A DNA stretch of 36,891 bases from an uncultured Ruminococcus sp. (GCA_902787365.1 CADAGC010000038.1:1-36891), one strand, 5' to 3'; counted from the stretch's first letter, positions 28,792-36,891 are shown. Notes: generated from the letters alone by a model not told the origin. Numbers and translations: made by a program.

Positions 28792-28829
28792 AAAATCGGT
28801 GCGCTCTCATAGTTTGTCCTCCTCTTTTC

Positions 28830-28999
28830 AATGCATAATGCATAATGCAAAATGCATAATTATGGTGTCGGCTTCGCCGACATATTTATAATGACAATTT
28901 AGATATCTAACCGCCGCAAGGCGGCCGCCCGAATGGGCATAATTGTGCCGCAGGCACACACATCAATTATGCATTATGCATTTTGCATTATGCATTATT
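28830..28999. repeat. Composite dispersed repeat with AT-rich inverted ends, in the punA leader
   Basis: The ends are inverted copies: CAATGCATAATGCATAATGC on the left, and its reverse-complement type on the right. Inside are hairpins GTCGGCTTCGCCGAC and CCGCCGCAAGGCGG, then CGCCCGAATGGGCA, shared with the element at 20895-21247. It lies between the punA promoter and gene, so it should be transcribed as the 5' leader. Confidence 0.7.
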
Positions 29000-29028
29000 A
29001 TTGTACCACGAAATCGCCGTGATTGCAA
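29000..29028 (-). promoter_or_regulatory. Candidate sigma-A promoter of the punA operon
   Basis: On the minus strand TTGCAA (29023-29028) and TACAAT (29000-29005) have a 17-base spacer and abut the repeat at 28830-28999. The stretch 29029-29310 holds only scattered short repeats (TTACAGAA twice); I see no gene there. Confidence 0.6.
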
Positions 29029-29310
29029 GGGTCATATAAAACCGCTTGCTCATTGAGTTTAAAGTGAAAACACCCCCGTTTTTGTGCAATTTGTATACCG
29101 TTCACAAAAAGTTTAGAATTTACAGAATTATTACAGAACTGTCCGTGTTTTAGGGCTGTAAATTCGGGTCTGCCTTTAGAATCAAGGCTTTATAGAGTTA
29201 TCTTAACAAACAGTTAACACATTTCGGCGCAAAATATGTTACAATTTGTAATAAATAGAGAGCACCAAGCTCCCGAAAGATACGTTTTGAACATTTTTAC
29301 TATAAACCAC

Positions 29311-29339
29311 TTGCAAAAATTATTTATTTTTGGTATAAT
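29311..29339 (+). promoter_or_regulatory. Sigma-A promoter of the PucR-type regulator
   Basis: TTGCAA (29311-29316) and TATAAT (29334-29339) have a 17-base spacer, 77 bases before the start codon. Confidence 0.75.
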
Positions 29340-29416
29340 AGTAATGAATGATAATGACAGATAAAAGGGTCTGCCATATCCTCAAGTAAAAAAATGTAAG
29401 CAGAGGAGTAAAACTT

Positions 29417-30502
29417 ATGTCAAACAGATTATTTCAGAGCGTTGTTCATCAGATGCGTGACACTATCGACTGCACCATAGGCGTTATCGACGAGAATGCC
29501 TCGATCATAGCCTGCTCGGAGCTTTCGCAGGTTGGCACGACAAATGAGTTCGTTTCCCTTGATCTGAGCGATTCACACGATATCTTCGTAAGGGACGGCT
29601 ACACATACAAGCCCTTCGGCGCACATATGAAGCCCGATTATGCTGTATTCGTTGAGGGCACAGACGAGGTGGCCGCTAAGTATGCGAGCATTCTCGCTAT
29701 AACCCTTTCGAGCATAAAGCAGTATTACGACGAGAAGTATGACAGAAACAACTTCATCAAGAACGTTGTGCTTGATAACGTTCTGCCCGGTGATGTTCAT
29801 GTAAAGGCAAGAGAGCTTCACTTCAGCTCTGACACGCCGAGAGTAGTTCTGCTCATAAGAATAATATCTTCAAACGATGTTTCGGCTTATGATGTTATAC
29901 AGAACCTCTTCCCCGACAAGAACAAGGATTTCGTTTTCAACATTACAGAGAGCGACATAGTGCTTGTAAAGGAAGTTTCCTCAGGCATCGACTCCAAGGA
30001 TCTTGAAAAGCTTGCAAGAAGCATCTCGGATACACTTTCGAGCGAGTTCTACACAAGAGTCAATGTCGGCATAGGTACTGTTGTTGAGGGCGTAAGAGAT
30101 CTTGCACGCTCATTCAAGGAAGCACAGATCGCACTTGAAGTCGGCAAGGTATTTGATACCGACAAGATAATCGTTTCTTACGACAACTTAGGTATCGCAA
30201 GGCTTATCTATCACCTGCCCACAACTCTTTGCGAGACATTCTTAAGAGAAGTATTCAAGAAAGGCTCTATCGAGTCGCTTGACCACGAGACGCTGTTTAC
30301 CATACAGAAGTTCTTTGAGAACAACCTCAACGTTTCCGAGACATCGAGGAAGCTGTTCGTTCACAGAAATACTCTCGTATACAGACTTGAAAAGATCAAG
30401 AAGCTCACAGGCCTTGACCTGAGAGAATTTGACCACGCTATCATCTTCAAGATAGCTCTTATGGTCAAGAAATACTTATCGGCTAACCCCGTTAAGTTCT
30501 AA
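29417..30502 (+). CDS. PucR/CdaR family transcriptional regulator, 361 aa
   Basis: The C-terminal helix-turn-helix (about 300-358) shows the family signature NVSETSRKLFVHRNTLVYRLEKI. The middle part (about 130-240) has the GGDEF-like fold common in CdaR proteins, with VNVGIGTVVEGVRDLARSFKEAQIAL just after it. The N-terminal part (MSNRLFQSVVHQMRDTIDCTIGVID) may sense a ligand. The ATG has AGAGGAG upstream. It lies 77 bases before ftsE, separated by a terminator, so it may or may not control cell-division genes. The ligand is unknown. Confidence 0.88.
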   Translation: MSNRLFQSVVHQMRDTIDCTIGVIDENASIIACSELSQVGTTNEFVSLDLSDSHDIFVRDGYTYKPFGAHMKPDYAVFVEGTDEVAAKYASILAITLSSIKQYYDEKYDRNNFIKNVVLDNVLPGDVHVKARELHFSSDTPRVVLLIRIISSNDVSAYDVIQNLFPDKNKDFVFNITESDIVLVKEVSSGIDSKDLEKLARSISDTLSSEFYTRVNVGIGTVVEGVRDLARSFKEAQIALEVGKVFDTDKIIVSYDNLGIARLIYHLPTTLCETFLREVFKKGSIESLDHETLFTIQKFFENNLNVSETSRKLFVHRNTLVYRLEKIKKLTGLDLREFDHAIIFKIALMVKKYLSANPVKF

Positions 30503-30517
30503 GGTAACGCACATAAT

Positions 30518-30560
30518 AATGCCTGCCATACATAAATATACGGCAGGCATTTGAATTTTT
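30518..30560 (+). terminator. Terminator after the PucR-type regulator
   Basis: The perfect 10-bp stem AATGCCTGCC/GGCAGGCATT is followed by TTGAATTTTT, an interrupted T-tract. Partial read-through into ftsE is possible. Confidence 0.7.
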
Positions 30561-30578
30561 ATTAAGGAGTGTAATAAT

Positions 30579-31259
30579 TTGGTAGAGTTCAAGGACGTAT
30601 CCGTCACCTACACAAGCGGTGTGGATGCGCTTAACAAAGTCAATCTCAAGATCAATGACGGCGACTTTGCATTCGTAGTAGGCCCCTCGGGCGCAGGCAA
30701 GTCAACGCTCATTAAGCTGATACTCAAGGAGATAAACGCCACATCGGGCGTTGTCACGGTAAACGGCTTCAACCTTTCAAAGCTAAGACGTGGCAAGGTG
30801 CCGAAACTCAGACGCACTATCGGCGTCGTTTTCCAGGATTTCAGACTTATCCCCACAATGACGGTTTATGAAAACATAGCATTCGTGCTGCGTGTTATCG
30901 ACGCACCTGCAAAGTACATAAGAAGCCGTGTACCCTACGTTATATCGCTTGTAGGGCTAACGGAAAAGTCAAAAGCCTACCCCACCGAGCTTTCGGGCGG
31001 TGAACAGCAGCGTGTGGCACTTGCAAGAGCGCTTGTTAACGACCCCAAGCTTATAATCGCAGACGAGCCTACGGGCAACATCGACCCTGCGCTCTCATAC
31101 GAAATAGTTGAGCTGTTAAAGGGCATAAACGAATGCGGCACCACGATTCTTATGGTAACCCACGAGCACGACATAGTTCGCCACTTCGGCGGAAGAATAA
31201 TCAATATCAACAAGGGTGTCATATCCTTCGATGAAGTAGTTGGAGGTAAGGGCAAATGA
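30579..31259 (+). CDS. ftsE: Cell-division ATP-binding protein FtsE, 226 aa
   Basis: A single ABC ATPase domain has Walker A GPSGAGKST (35-43), Q-loop VVFQDFRL, signature LSGGEQQ (138-144), Walker B LIIADE (158-163) and switch His in MVTHEHD. FtsE with FtsX drives conformational signals across the membrane to cell-wall hydrolases at division. The start is TTG at 30579 with AAGGAG upstream. It overlaps ftsX by four bases (ATGA), ensuring balanced synthesis. The M23 protein downstream is the expected activated partner. Confidence 0.95.
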   Translation: MVEFKDVSVTYTSGVDALNKVNLKINDGDFAFVVGPSGAGKSTLIKLILKEINATSGVVTVNGFNLSKLRRGKVPKLRRTIGVVFQDFRLIPTMTVYENIAFVLRVIDAPAKYIRSRVPYVISLVGLTEKSKAYPTELSGGEQQRVALARALVNDPKLIIADEPTGNIDPALSYEIVELLKGINECGTTILMVTHEHDIVRHFGGRIININKGVISFDEVVGGKGK

Positions 31260-32161
31260 GACTGAGCAGTATGAGATACCTTGTTGGTCAGGGTTTTAAA
31301 AGCATCTGGAAAAACAGAATGATGAGCTTTGCATCATTTTGTATAATACTTGTATCACTTTTAATGGTTGGGCTTTCAGCACTTGCATCACTCAACCTTT
31401 CAAAGATAATCAACGGCATTGAGGACAAGAGCGAAGCGATAGTTGTTATCAAAGACGGCATCACCGAAGAGGAGAAGACAGCGCTCACAAAGGAGATAAC
31501 ACTTATCCCCAACGTAAACGAGCTGAAATTCTACTCCAAGGAAGAGGCATGGAAGTCAATGGTAGAGGATATGCCCAAGGACGAGCAGGATCTGTTCAAA
31601 TATGCAGACGACAACCCTCTGCCCGACACATTCAAGATGACGGTAGTTGACATCAAGAAGATGAGCGAGACTACCGCACAGATAAGCTCGATGAAAAACG
31701 TTGACTCGGTAAAATCGCCTACATCCTTCACAGATATGCTAATATCCATCCAGAGGGTAGTAACGATAATATCGGCAGCGATAATCATAGCACTTGTGCT
31801 GGTTTGTCTTATAATCATATCAAACACCACAAGGGCAAGCGTTTTCACAAGGCGCAAGGAAATAAACATAATGAAATACGTTGGCGCCACCAACACCTTT
31901 ATCAAGATCCCTTTCTTTATCGAGGGTATGATAGTTGGTATAATCGCAGCAGCCTGTGCGCTTTTCTTGACACAGTTTGCTTACGAGGGCGTATACAAGA
32001 TATTCAGCACCGACTTCTCGCTTTGGGCAGTTCTCGGTATGCAGAATCTCTATTCGTTTGACAGCCTGTTCAAGATAGTTGCTGTATCCTATGCTGTTGC
32101 AGGCGCACTTATCGGCGCTATCGGCACATCTATCAGCACAGGCAAGCACTTAAAGGTATAA
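31256..32161 (+). CDS. ftsX: Cell-division protein FtsX, 301 aa
   Basis: The family pattern is an N-terminal membrane helix (about 20-45), a large outer loop (about 50-165, with KDGITEEEKTALTKEI), then three helices (about 170-195, 215-240, 265-290). The segment containing FTRRKEINIMKYVGAT between helices 2 and 3 is diagnostic. The outer loop is where FtsX contacts EnvC/PcsB-like partners. The start overlaps the ftsE stop. A weak hairpin (AAAGCCGC/GCGGCTTT, 32170-32194) follows. Confidence 0.94.
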   Translation: MRLSSMRYLVGQGFKSIWKNRMMSFASFCIILVSLLMVGLSALASLNLSKIINGIEDKSEAIVVIKDGITEEEKTALTKEITLIPNVNELKFYSKEEAWKSMVEDMPKDEQDLFKYADDNPLPDTFKMTVVDIKKMSETTAQISSMKNVDSVKSPTSFTDMLISIQRVVTIISAAIIIALVLVCLIIISNTTRASVFTRRKEINIMKYVGATNTFIKIPFFIEGMIVGIIAAACALFLTQFAYEGVYKIFSTDFSLWAVLGMQNLYSFDSLFKIVAVSYAVAGALIGAIGTSISTGKHLKV

Positions 32162-32169
32162 TAATCACA

Positions 32170-32194
32170 AAAGCCGCTCGTTTCGGGCGGCTTT
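32170..32194 (+). terminator. Weak terminator-like hairpin after ftsX
   Basis: The perfect 8-bp stem AAAGCCGC/GCGGCTTT is followed only by AATACA, so it may act as an RNA end protector or weak terminator. Confidence 0.45.
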
Positions 32195-32198
32195 AATA

Positions 32199-32262
32199 CA
32201 ATGCACAATTCATAATTCATAATGCATAATTAAGGTGTTCTGCTTCGCAGGACGTAATCAAA
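32199..32262. repeat. Half copy of the AT-rich composite repeat
   Basis: CAATTCATAATTCATAATGC-type units then TTAAGG are followed by the hairpin GTTCTG-CTTCG-CAGGAC (near 32234-32250). The same hairpin loop CTTCG with different, still pairing, stems occurs at 28866-28881 and 41-59. It lies between ftsX and the M23 gene. Confidence 0.5.
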
Positions 32263-32274
32263 AAAGGACGATCT

Positions 32275-33657
32275 ATGATAAGAAAATACAAAGCCAAAGC
32301 CCTGCTTTCCTTTGCTTTGGCGCTCATAATAAGCGTCAGCGCTCTCGGGCAGGGGCAGACGCTGACCGAGGCAGCCGCATCTGAAGCGGCACAGAATCAG
32401 CAGGACATAAAGGATAAGAAAAGCAAGATATCAGACCTTGAAAAAAAGCAGGCCGAGCTTGATGAAAAGATAGCCGCCACCAAGGACGACATAAACGCCC
32501 AGAAGGAAAACCAGCAGGCCATACAGGAGCAGATAGATACTGTAGGCGAGACGATATCCACCTTAAGCGAATCTATCAAGGCGCTTGATGAGAAGATAGA
32601 CACCCTCGGCAAAGAGATAACCGAGCAGGAGGTCGCTGTAGCTTCAAAGCGTGAGGAGATAGACAAGGGCATTGACGACTTCAAGGGCAGGCTGCGGGCG
32701 CTCTACATAGCGGGCAGCGACAGCTATGCAGACATTCTGCTCGGGTCTGATGATTTTTACGATATGCTGATGAAAATGGAGCTTATAAAGCGTGTCACCG
32801 ACCACGACAACACCGAGATTGACCGCCTTGTTGCCATAAAGAACGAATACGAGGCGCAGCTTGCGGTGCTTGAAAAGAACCGTGACGACCTGAAAGCTTC
32901 AAACGACGAGCTGAAAGCGCAAAAGGAAAAGAACGAGCAGCAAAAGAAAAAGCTCGCAGAGCTGTATGCACAAAGCGAAAAGGTAATAAACGAGCTCAAA
33001 AAGAGCGAGGAAGCCTTTGAAAAGAACAAGGAAAAACTACAAGCCGAAAAGGACAAGTTCGAGGCTGACCTACAGGCGCTCTACAAAAAAGAGCAGGAGC
33101 GCAAGGCCAAGGAAAAGGCCGAAGCTGAAGCCAAGGCAGAGGCCGAGCGCAAAAAGCTTGAAGCGCAGCGTCAACAGCAGGCGCAGAGCGATGATGACGA
33201 CTATTACTACGACTCGCCCTCGTCAAGTACTGGCTTTATATGGCCTGTTCCAGGGCAGTACGGCATAACCTCATACATGGGCTGGCGCTGGGGCGCATAC
33301 CACAAGGGCATTGACATAAGCACCTGGGGCATTCGTGGCTCGAATGTCGTTGCGGCGGCTGACGGGCAGGTGCTCGTTGCCGACAACTACTGCACCCACG
33401 ACTACGGCAAGGACGGCAGCTGCGGCTGCGGCGGCGGTTACGGCAACTACGTCATAATCGACCACGGCAACGGTTACTGGACGCTTTACGGGCACATGAT
33501 GGAGAATTCCGTCACCGTAACGCCGGGGCAATATGTAAAGCAGGGTCAGAAAATAGGCCGTGTAGGCACTACAGGCTGGTCAACAGGCGACCACTGCCAC
33601 TTTGAGGTGCGCTTAAACGGCAACCCCGTTGACCCGACGCAGTATGTAAGCTACTAA
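32275..33657 (+). CDS. EnvC-like M23 (LytM) peptidase with coiled coil, 460 aa
   Basis: A signal peptide (about 1-35) leads to a long coiled coil (about 38-290, with heptads such as DLEKKQAELDEKIAATKDD). A LytM/M23 domain (about 325-458) keeps its zinc ligands: YHKGIDI (H and D), LYGHM and DHCHFEV. So it can be an active endopeptidase, unlike degenerate EnvC. Extra Cys in CTHDYGKDGSCGCGGGYGNY may form disulfides. It follows ftsEX, and such coiled-coil hydrolases bind the FtsX loop at division. AAGGAC precedes the ATG. Residues 140-190 are nearly identical in the paralog at 33980. Confidence 0.92.
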   Translation: MIRKYKAKALLSFALALIISVSALGQGQTLTEAAASEAAQNQQDIKDKKSKISDLEKKQAELDEKIAATKDDINAQKENQQAIQEQIDTVGETISTLSESIKALDEKIDTLGKEITEQEVAVASKREEIDKGIDDFKGRLRALYIAGSDSYADILLGSDDFYDMLMKMELIKRVTDHDNTEIDRLVAIKNEYEAQLAVLEKNRDDLKASNDELKAQKEKNEQQKKKLAELYAQSEKVINELKKSEEAFEKNKEKLQAEKDKFEADLQALYKKEQERKAKEKAEAEAKAEAERKKLEAQRQQQAQSDDDDYYYDSPSSSTGFIWPVPGQYGITSYMGWRWGAYHKGIDISTWGIRGSNVVAAADGQVLVADNYCTHDYGKDGSCGCGGGYGNYVIIDHGNGYWTLYGHMMENSVTVTPGQYVKQGQKIGRVGTTGWSTGDHCHFEVRLNGNPVDPTQYVSY

Positions 33658-33727
33658 TAGTTATAAGAGATAAGATAACGCCCTCCTGCGGTAAGACGGG
33701 TACTGATACAGAATAACTATAACGATG

Positions 33728-33900
33728 ATTGAGGGAAACCCTTTTGAAAAAGGGTTATCCCTCAAACTCCCTTCCTAAAACTTCTGTTTTTGTTTTTGCG
33801 TGGGATAGCTTGACTTTTAAAGCCACGCAAAAACAAGATAAAAGTCTTTGGAAAGGGGTCTGGGGAAGAACCTTTCTTCAGAAAGGTTTTCCCCAGTGAA
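33728..33900. repeat. Paired hairpin repeat (composite element) between convergent M23 genes
   Basis: The left arm (hairpin GAGGG...CCCTC, 33731-33763) and right arm (CTGGGG...CCCCAG, 33860-33896) are inverted copies of one unit with flanking AAAAGTyTTnGGAAnGGG. Between them is a perfect 12-bp hairpin, GTTTTTGCGTGG/CCACGCAAAAAC (33792-33834). The design matches the element at 35399-35563. Stem bases differ in compensating ways between copies. It probably also ends transcription from both sides. Confidence 0.7.
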
Positions 33901-33979
33901 CGTCATAAATATTCTATATCTGCACCTGCCTTATGCGGGAGGGCGTGTTTTTATGTCAAGTACTGTTGTTTCTTTACCA

Positions 33980-35350
33980 CTAATACTGCACAAACGACAG
34001 CGGGTTCATATAATTGCCGCCATAGCGCAGCTCGAAATGCAGGTGCGGTCCTAACGAATAGCCGGTGGTGCCGCTTATGCCTATCTTATCGCCCTTGTTT
34101 ACAAGCTGGCCGACTGCAACAGTCGCTTCGGTTAAGTGGCCGTAAAGGGTGATAAAGCCGTTGCCGTGGTCTATGACAACATAGTTGCCGTAACCGCCGC
34201 CGCAGCCGCAGCTGCCGTCTTTGGGCACATTATGGGTGCAGGTGTTTGAAGCGATAACTACCCTGCCGCCCTCGGAAGCGACGATCTCGCTGCCCATATT
34301 AGCGCCGATGTCCGTGCCCTTGTGGGTAGTGCCCCAGCGAGGGCCTACGCCCGAGGTGACCTGCTTTGTTGACGGGCAGGGCCACGAGAAGTTGTAAAGG
34401 CACTCGCCCTTTTTCTTGTCCTCGTCCTTATCCTTGACCTGCTCTTTTGCCTGCGAAGCCCACAGCTCACGAAGCTTCTGTATCGCTGCAAGTTCCGTCT
34501 GCATACGCTGTGTTTCGTCGGGTGTGTCGCCGTAATCGTCCTTTAAAAACTCCGACAGCTTATCGGCATACTGTGATTTTTCTGAGTTGAGTATCTTGTT
34601 CTGCTTATCGAGCTTTTCCTTAAGCTCCTGCGATTCCTGCATAGCGGCGGCGCTCTTCCGGTAAAGCTCGTCAAGGTACAGCTTTTTCTCAGCCAAAGCG
34701 TCATACTGCTCCTTATACTCTGCCTGCTGACCCTCAAGAACGGTCTTTTGCTCGTCATAATCATTCTTTAGCGCCACAAGGCGGTCAAGCTCGTTCTTGT
34801 CGTGATCAGCCACACGCCTTACAAGCTCGGTGCGCATGAGCATATCAAAAAAGTCATCTGCGCCGAGCAGTATCTCTGCATAGCTGTCGCTGCCTGCGAT
34901 ATACATAGCACGAAGCCTGCCCTTGAAGTCCTTTATGCCCTTGTCTATCTCCTTCTGCTTGCCGTCAACAAGCTCCTGCTGTGCGGCTATCTGCGTGTCA
35001 AGCTCGCTTATGTAGTTTGTGGTTATGTTTATCTCCTCATTGAGGGAATTTATGCGCCTTGTGATGTTTTCCTGTATCTTTGATTCCTCGTCGATACTGG
35101 TCTGAGCTTGCTTTATCTGCTCGTCAAGCTCCTTTTGCTCTTTGGCTATCTCGCTTAAGCGCTCACGGTAGCTTTCCATATCCTTGACCTCGGTCTTAGC
35201 GCCCTCGCCCTGTTTTTCTGTCTCTTCGGGCTGCGACGACTGAGTGTCCTCGGTAGCAAGGGTATGAAGCCCCTCACCGCCGATAACGCTTACCGACAAT
35301 ATCAAAGCGACTGCCGCCGCTATGATCCCTTTCAGCTTGTATGCTCTCAT
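33980..35350 (-). CDS. EnvC-like M23 (LytM) peptidase, paralog, 456 aa
   Basis: Same architecture as the gene at 32275: signal peptide (about 1-33), acidic Ser/Glu stretch, coiled coil (about 55-290) and an M23 domain with intact ligands HKGTDI, LYGHL and HLHFEL. It keeps the peculiar Cys loop (CTHNVPKDGSCGCGGGYGNY). Conserved blocks DFKGRLRAMYIAGSDSYAE and LVRRVADHDKNELDRLVALK tie it to the paralog. The ATG has GAAGGAG upstream. It points toward the ftsEX-M23 unit, as if from an old inverted duplication. No promoter is clear. Confidence 0.92.
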   Translation of the reverse strand: MRAYKLKGIIAAAVALILSVSVIGGEGLHTLATEDTQSSQPEETEKQGEGAKTEVKDMESYRERLSEIAKEQKELDEQIKQAQTSIDEESKIQENITRRINSLNEEINITTNYISELDTQIAAQQELVDGKQKEIDKGIKDFKGRLRAMYIAGSDSYAEILLGADDFFDMLMRTELVRRVADHDKNELDRLVALKNDYDEQKTVLEGQQAEYKEQYDALAEKKLYLDELYRKSAAAMQESQELKEKLDKQNKILNSEKSQYADKLSEFLKDDYGDTPDETQRMQTELAAIQKLRELWASQAKEQVKDKDEDKKKGECLYNFSWPCPSTKQVTSGVGPRWGTTHKGTDIGANMGSEIVASEGGRVVIASNTCTHNVPKDGSCGCGGGYGNYVVIDHGNGFITLYGHLTEATVAVGQLVNKGDKIGISGTTGYSLGPHLHFELRYGGNYMNPLSFVQY

Positions 35351-35398
35351 TCTTTTGCTCCTTCTGGGTTTTCATTTACAGCGTTTGTTTGCTGCCTA

Positions 35399-35563
35399 TT
35401 AGGAGATATCATTTGAAAAGGCTTATCTCCCTAACTCTTTTTCTGAACATTTGCACCTGTTTATTCTGTAGGGACTTTTGTCCCTACAGAATAAACAAAC
35501 ACAAAAGTTTTAGGAAGGGGGTTTGGGGGATAACCCTTTTTCAAAAGGGTTTCCCCCAATACG
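35399..35563. repeat. Paired hairpin repeat (composite element), second copy
   Basis: The degraded left arm (near 35401-35450) and good right arm (TTGGGGG...CCCCCAA, 35523-35559) are inverted copies of the unit at 33728-33900. They flank a perfect 17-bp hairpin, TGTTTATTCTGTAGGGA and its complement (35458-35497). It lies between the cardiolipin synthase and M23 genes. Confidence 0.72.
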
Positions 35564-35566
35564 CCG

Positions 35567-36891
35567 CTACAACAGCGGTGCGAAAAGGCCGAGCACGGCG
35601 CTTATCATTCGCTGGGCAAGGGGGCGTGAAGCGCACTCCTCATATGTTACCCTGTGGCAGCGGTTTTCAAACATATCCTCAAAATCCGCCTTGATGTCGG
35701 CTATGCACTCGCTGCCGTACATAAAGGCCGCACACTCAAAGTGCAGATACAGGCTTCTGTAATCAAGATTGATAGTGCCAACCACCGCCTTGCTGTCATC
35801 GGAGAGGAAGTTCTTTGCGTGGATAAAGCCGTCTTTGTATTCGTATATCTTGACGCCCTTTGCGATAAGCTCCTTGTAAAACGACTGACCGATAAGGCGT
35901 ATATACCACTTGTCGGGTATGCCGGGAACGATTATTCGCACATCAACTCCGCTCTTTGCTGCGTAACAAAGTGCTGTCATCATTTCGTTGTCGGGGATAA
36001 GATAGGGCGTTGTGATGTAGACGTAGTCACGGGCGTTGTTGATGATGTTCATATACAAAAGCTCGCCTACGTTCTCGTTATCAAGGGGCGAATCGGAGAA
36101 TGGCAGCACAAAGCTGTCGTCCTCGATATGCAGGCGCTCAAATGATGTGGGGCGATATTCGTCATACTGCGCCACCGACTGCTCGCCCGTTATCTCCCAA
36201 AGCTGGAAGAACATCATCGTCAGATTCCAAACGGCCTCGCCTTTTAGCATGACCGCCGTGTCTTTCCAATGGCCGAAGCGCTCCTTACGGTTGATGTATT
36301 CATCAGCGATATTCACGCCGCCCGTAAAGCCAGTGTGGCCGTCGATAACAAGTATCTTGCGGTGGTCACGGTTATTCTGAATGGTGGTAACAAGGGGCAC
36401 GAAGGGGTTGAACACCTTGCAGTCTATCCCCTCATCACAAAGCTTTTTGTGGTATCTGTAGGGCAGCTCCGACTGGGTGCCCATGCCGTCATAAAGAAGC
36501 CTTACCTCAACGCCTGCCTTGGCCTTTCTGACAAGTATTTCGTGTATGGTATCCCACATATAGCCCTTATCTATTATGAAATACTCCATAAAGATAAAGT
36601 GCTTGGCGGCTTCAAGCTCACGCACCATAGCGGCAAACTTTTCCTCGCCGAGCTTGAAGTAGGTAACATCTGTATTCTGATAAACAGGGTATCCGCCGTA
36701 AACTCGCATATAATGGGCAAGGTTTGACACGCCGCTGTCTTTTTCTTCGAGGGCTTTTATAACGCCTGCTTTTTGCTTTAGATAGGGCTTGGTGTTCTCA
36801 ATTTTCTTGATAGAGAGGTTTTTCTCATACCTGTAGCTTGACTGGAATTTAAGATAGATAAACGCCGCCGCCCCGAACACGGGGAATATGA
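35567..36891 (-). CDS. cls: Cardiolipin synthase (phospholipase D family), partial at window end
   Basis: Two PLD motifs are present: HRKILVID in NNRDHRKILVIDGHTGFTGG, and HAKNFLSDD in DGFIHAKNFLSDDSK followed by VGTINLDYRSL. This is the clostridial-type Cls arrangement, joining two phosphatidylglycerols into cardiolipin at the membrane. The frame runs through the window edge with I-F-P-V-F-G-A-A-A-F-I-Y-L, the second N-terminal membrane helix of such proteins. So the GTG at 36880 is an internal Val, and the true start is beyond 36891. It ends just before the repeat at 35399-35563. Confidence 0.92.
   Translation of the reverse strand, partial: IFPVFGAAAFIYLKFQSSYRYEKNLSIKKIENTKPYLKQKAGVIKALEEKDSGVSNLAHYMRVYGGYPVYQNTDVTYFKLGEEKFAAMVRELEAAKHFIFMEYFIIDKGYMWDTIHEILVRKAKAGVEVRLLYDGMGTQSELPYRYHKKLCDEGIDCKVFNPFVPLVTTIQNNRDHRKILVIDGHTGFTGGVNIADEYINRKERFGHWKDTAVMLKGEAVWNLTMMFFQLWEITGEQSVAQYDEYRPTSFERLHIEDDSFVLPFSDSPLDNENVGELLYMNIINNARDYVYITTPYLIPDNEMMTALCYAAKSGVDVRIIVPGIPDKWYIRLIGQSFYKELIAKGVKIYEYKDGFIHAKNFLSDDSKAVVGTINLDYRSLYLHFECAAFMYGSECIADIKADFEDMFENRCHRVTYEECASRPLAQRMISAVLGLFAPLL

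Overview
The window reads as a chromosomal segment of an anaerobic gut-type Firmicute of class Clostridia, most like Ruminococcus or a close relative. I infer this from the linked sporulation genes spoIVB and spo0A, the GGGtGRT/NifU-like pair, FeoA/FeoC-type iron genes, an HPr carrying both His15 and Ser46, near-consensus sigma-A promoters with 17-base spacers, strong AGGAG ribosome sites, frequent TTG and GTG starts, and dispersed hairpin repeats. No 16S gene or other decisive taxonomic marker is present.

Layout. 1-5411: minus-strand genes: a small lipoprotein with a hypothetical protein, then an MBOAT acyltransferase with a DHHW/AlgX-like partner (probable export-linked O-acylation of a surface polysaccharide), then a membrane protein. 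5548-7779: spoIVB and spo0A. 7821-9801: an AT-rich patch with two lipoproteins facing an XRE regulator across a promoter with two palindromic operators. 9893-9969: tRNA-Pro(CGG). 10127-12834: a broken ferrous-iron operon. A Cys/HMA protein and feoA sit at one end, and feoC plus only the last 29 codons of feoB at the other. Between them are two phage-head-like C-terminal modules, each followed immediately by a small gene (toxin/immunity layout). Two GGTTAG-type inverted repeats cover the operon promoter. 13173-14051: a divergent CDF transporter with an unusual metal site. 14098-18338: an EAL phosphodiesterase with PAS domains, a zinc-ribbon protein and a GNAT enzyme. 18459-20164: the GGGtGRT protein and its NifU-like scaffold, behind a folded leader. 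20684-24458: a small conserved-looking protein, rmuC, a Q/P-repeat membrane protein, a GNAT enzyme and a lipoprotein.

24519-29028 (minus): HPr, then punA-mtnA-hypothetical-rimM-trmD. punA lacks its N-terminus and appears frameshifted at its start, and a structured RNA lies between the hypothetical gene and rimM. 29417-33657 (plus): a PucR/CdaR-type regulator, ftsE, ftsX and an EnvC-like M23 protein, a division-linked cell-wall hydrolase set. A paralogous M23 protein (33980-35350) converges on it. The window ends inside a cardiolipin synthase (35567-36891).

Three dispersed repeat types recur in the gaps: (i) a nested inverted repeat with 12-base iterons (partial at 1-110, full at 20926-21101); (ii) composite elements bounded by AT-rich ATGCATAAT runs (20895-21247, 28830-28999, half at 32199-32262); (iii) paired hairpin elements with covarying stems around a central perfect hairpin (33728-33900, 35399-35563). 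The most noteworthy observations are the replacement of feoB by phage-tail/toxin-like modules, the GGGtGRT/NifU-like pair with its leader, the structured RNA before rimM, the Lys-to-Arg change in the Spo0A receiver, and the start-region frameshift in punA.
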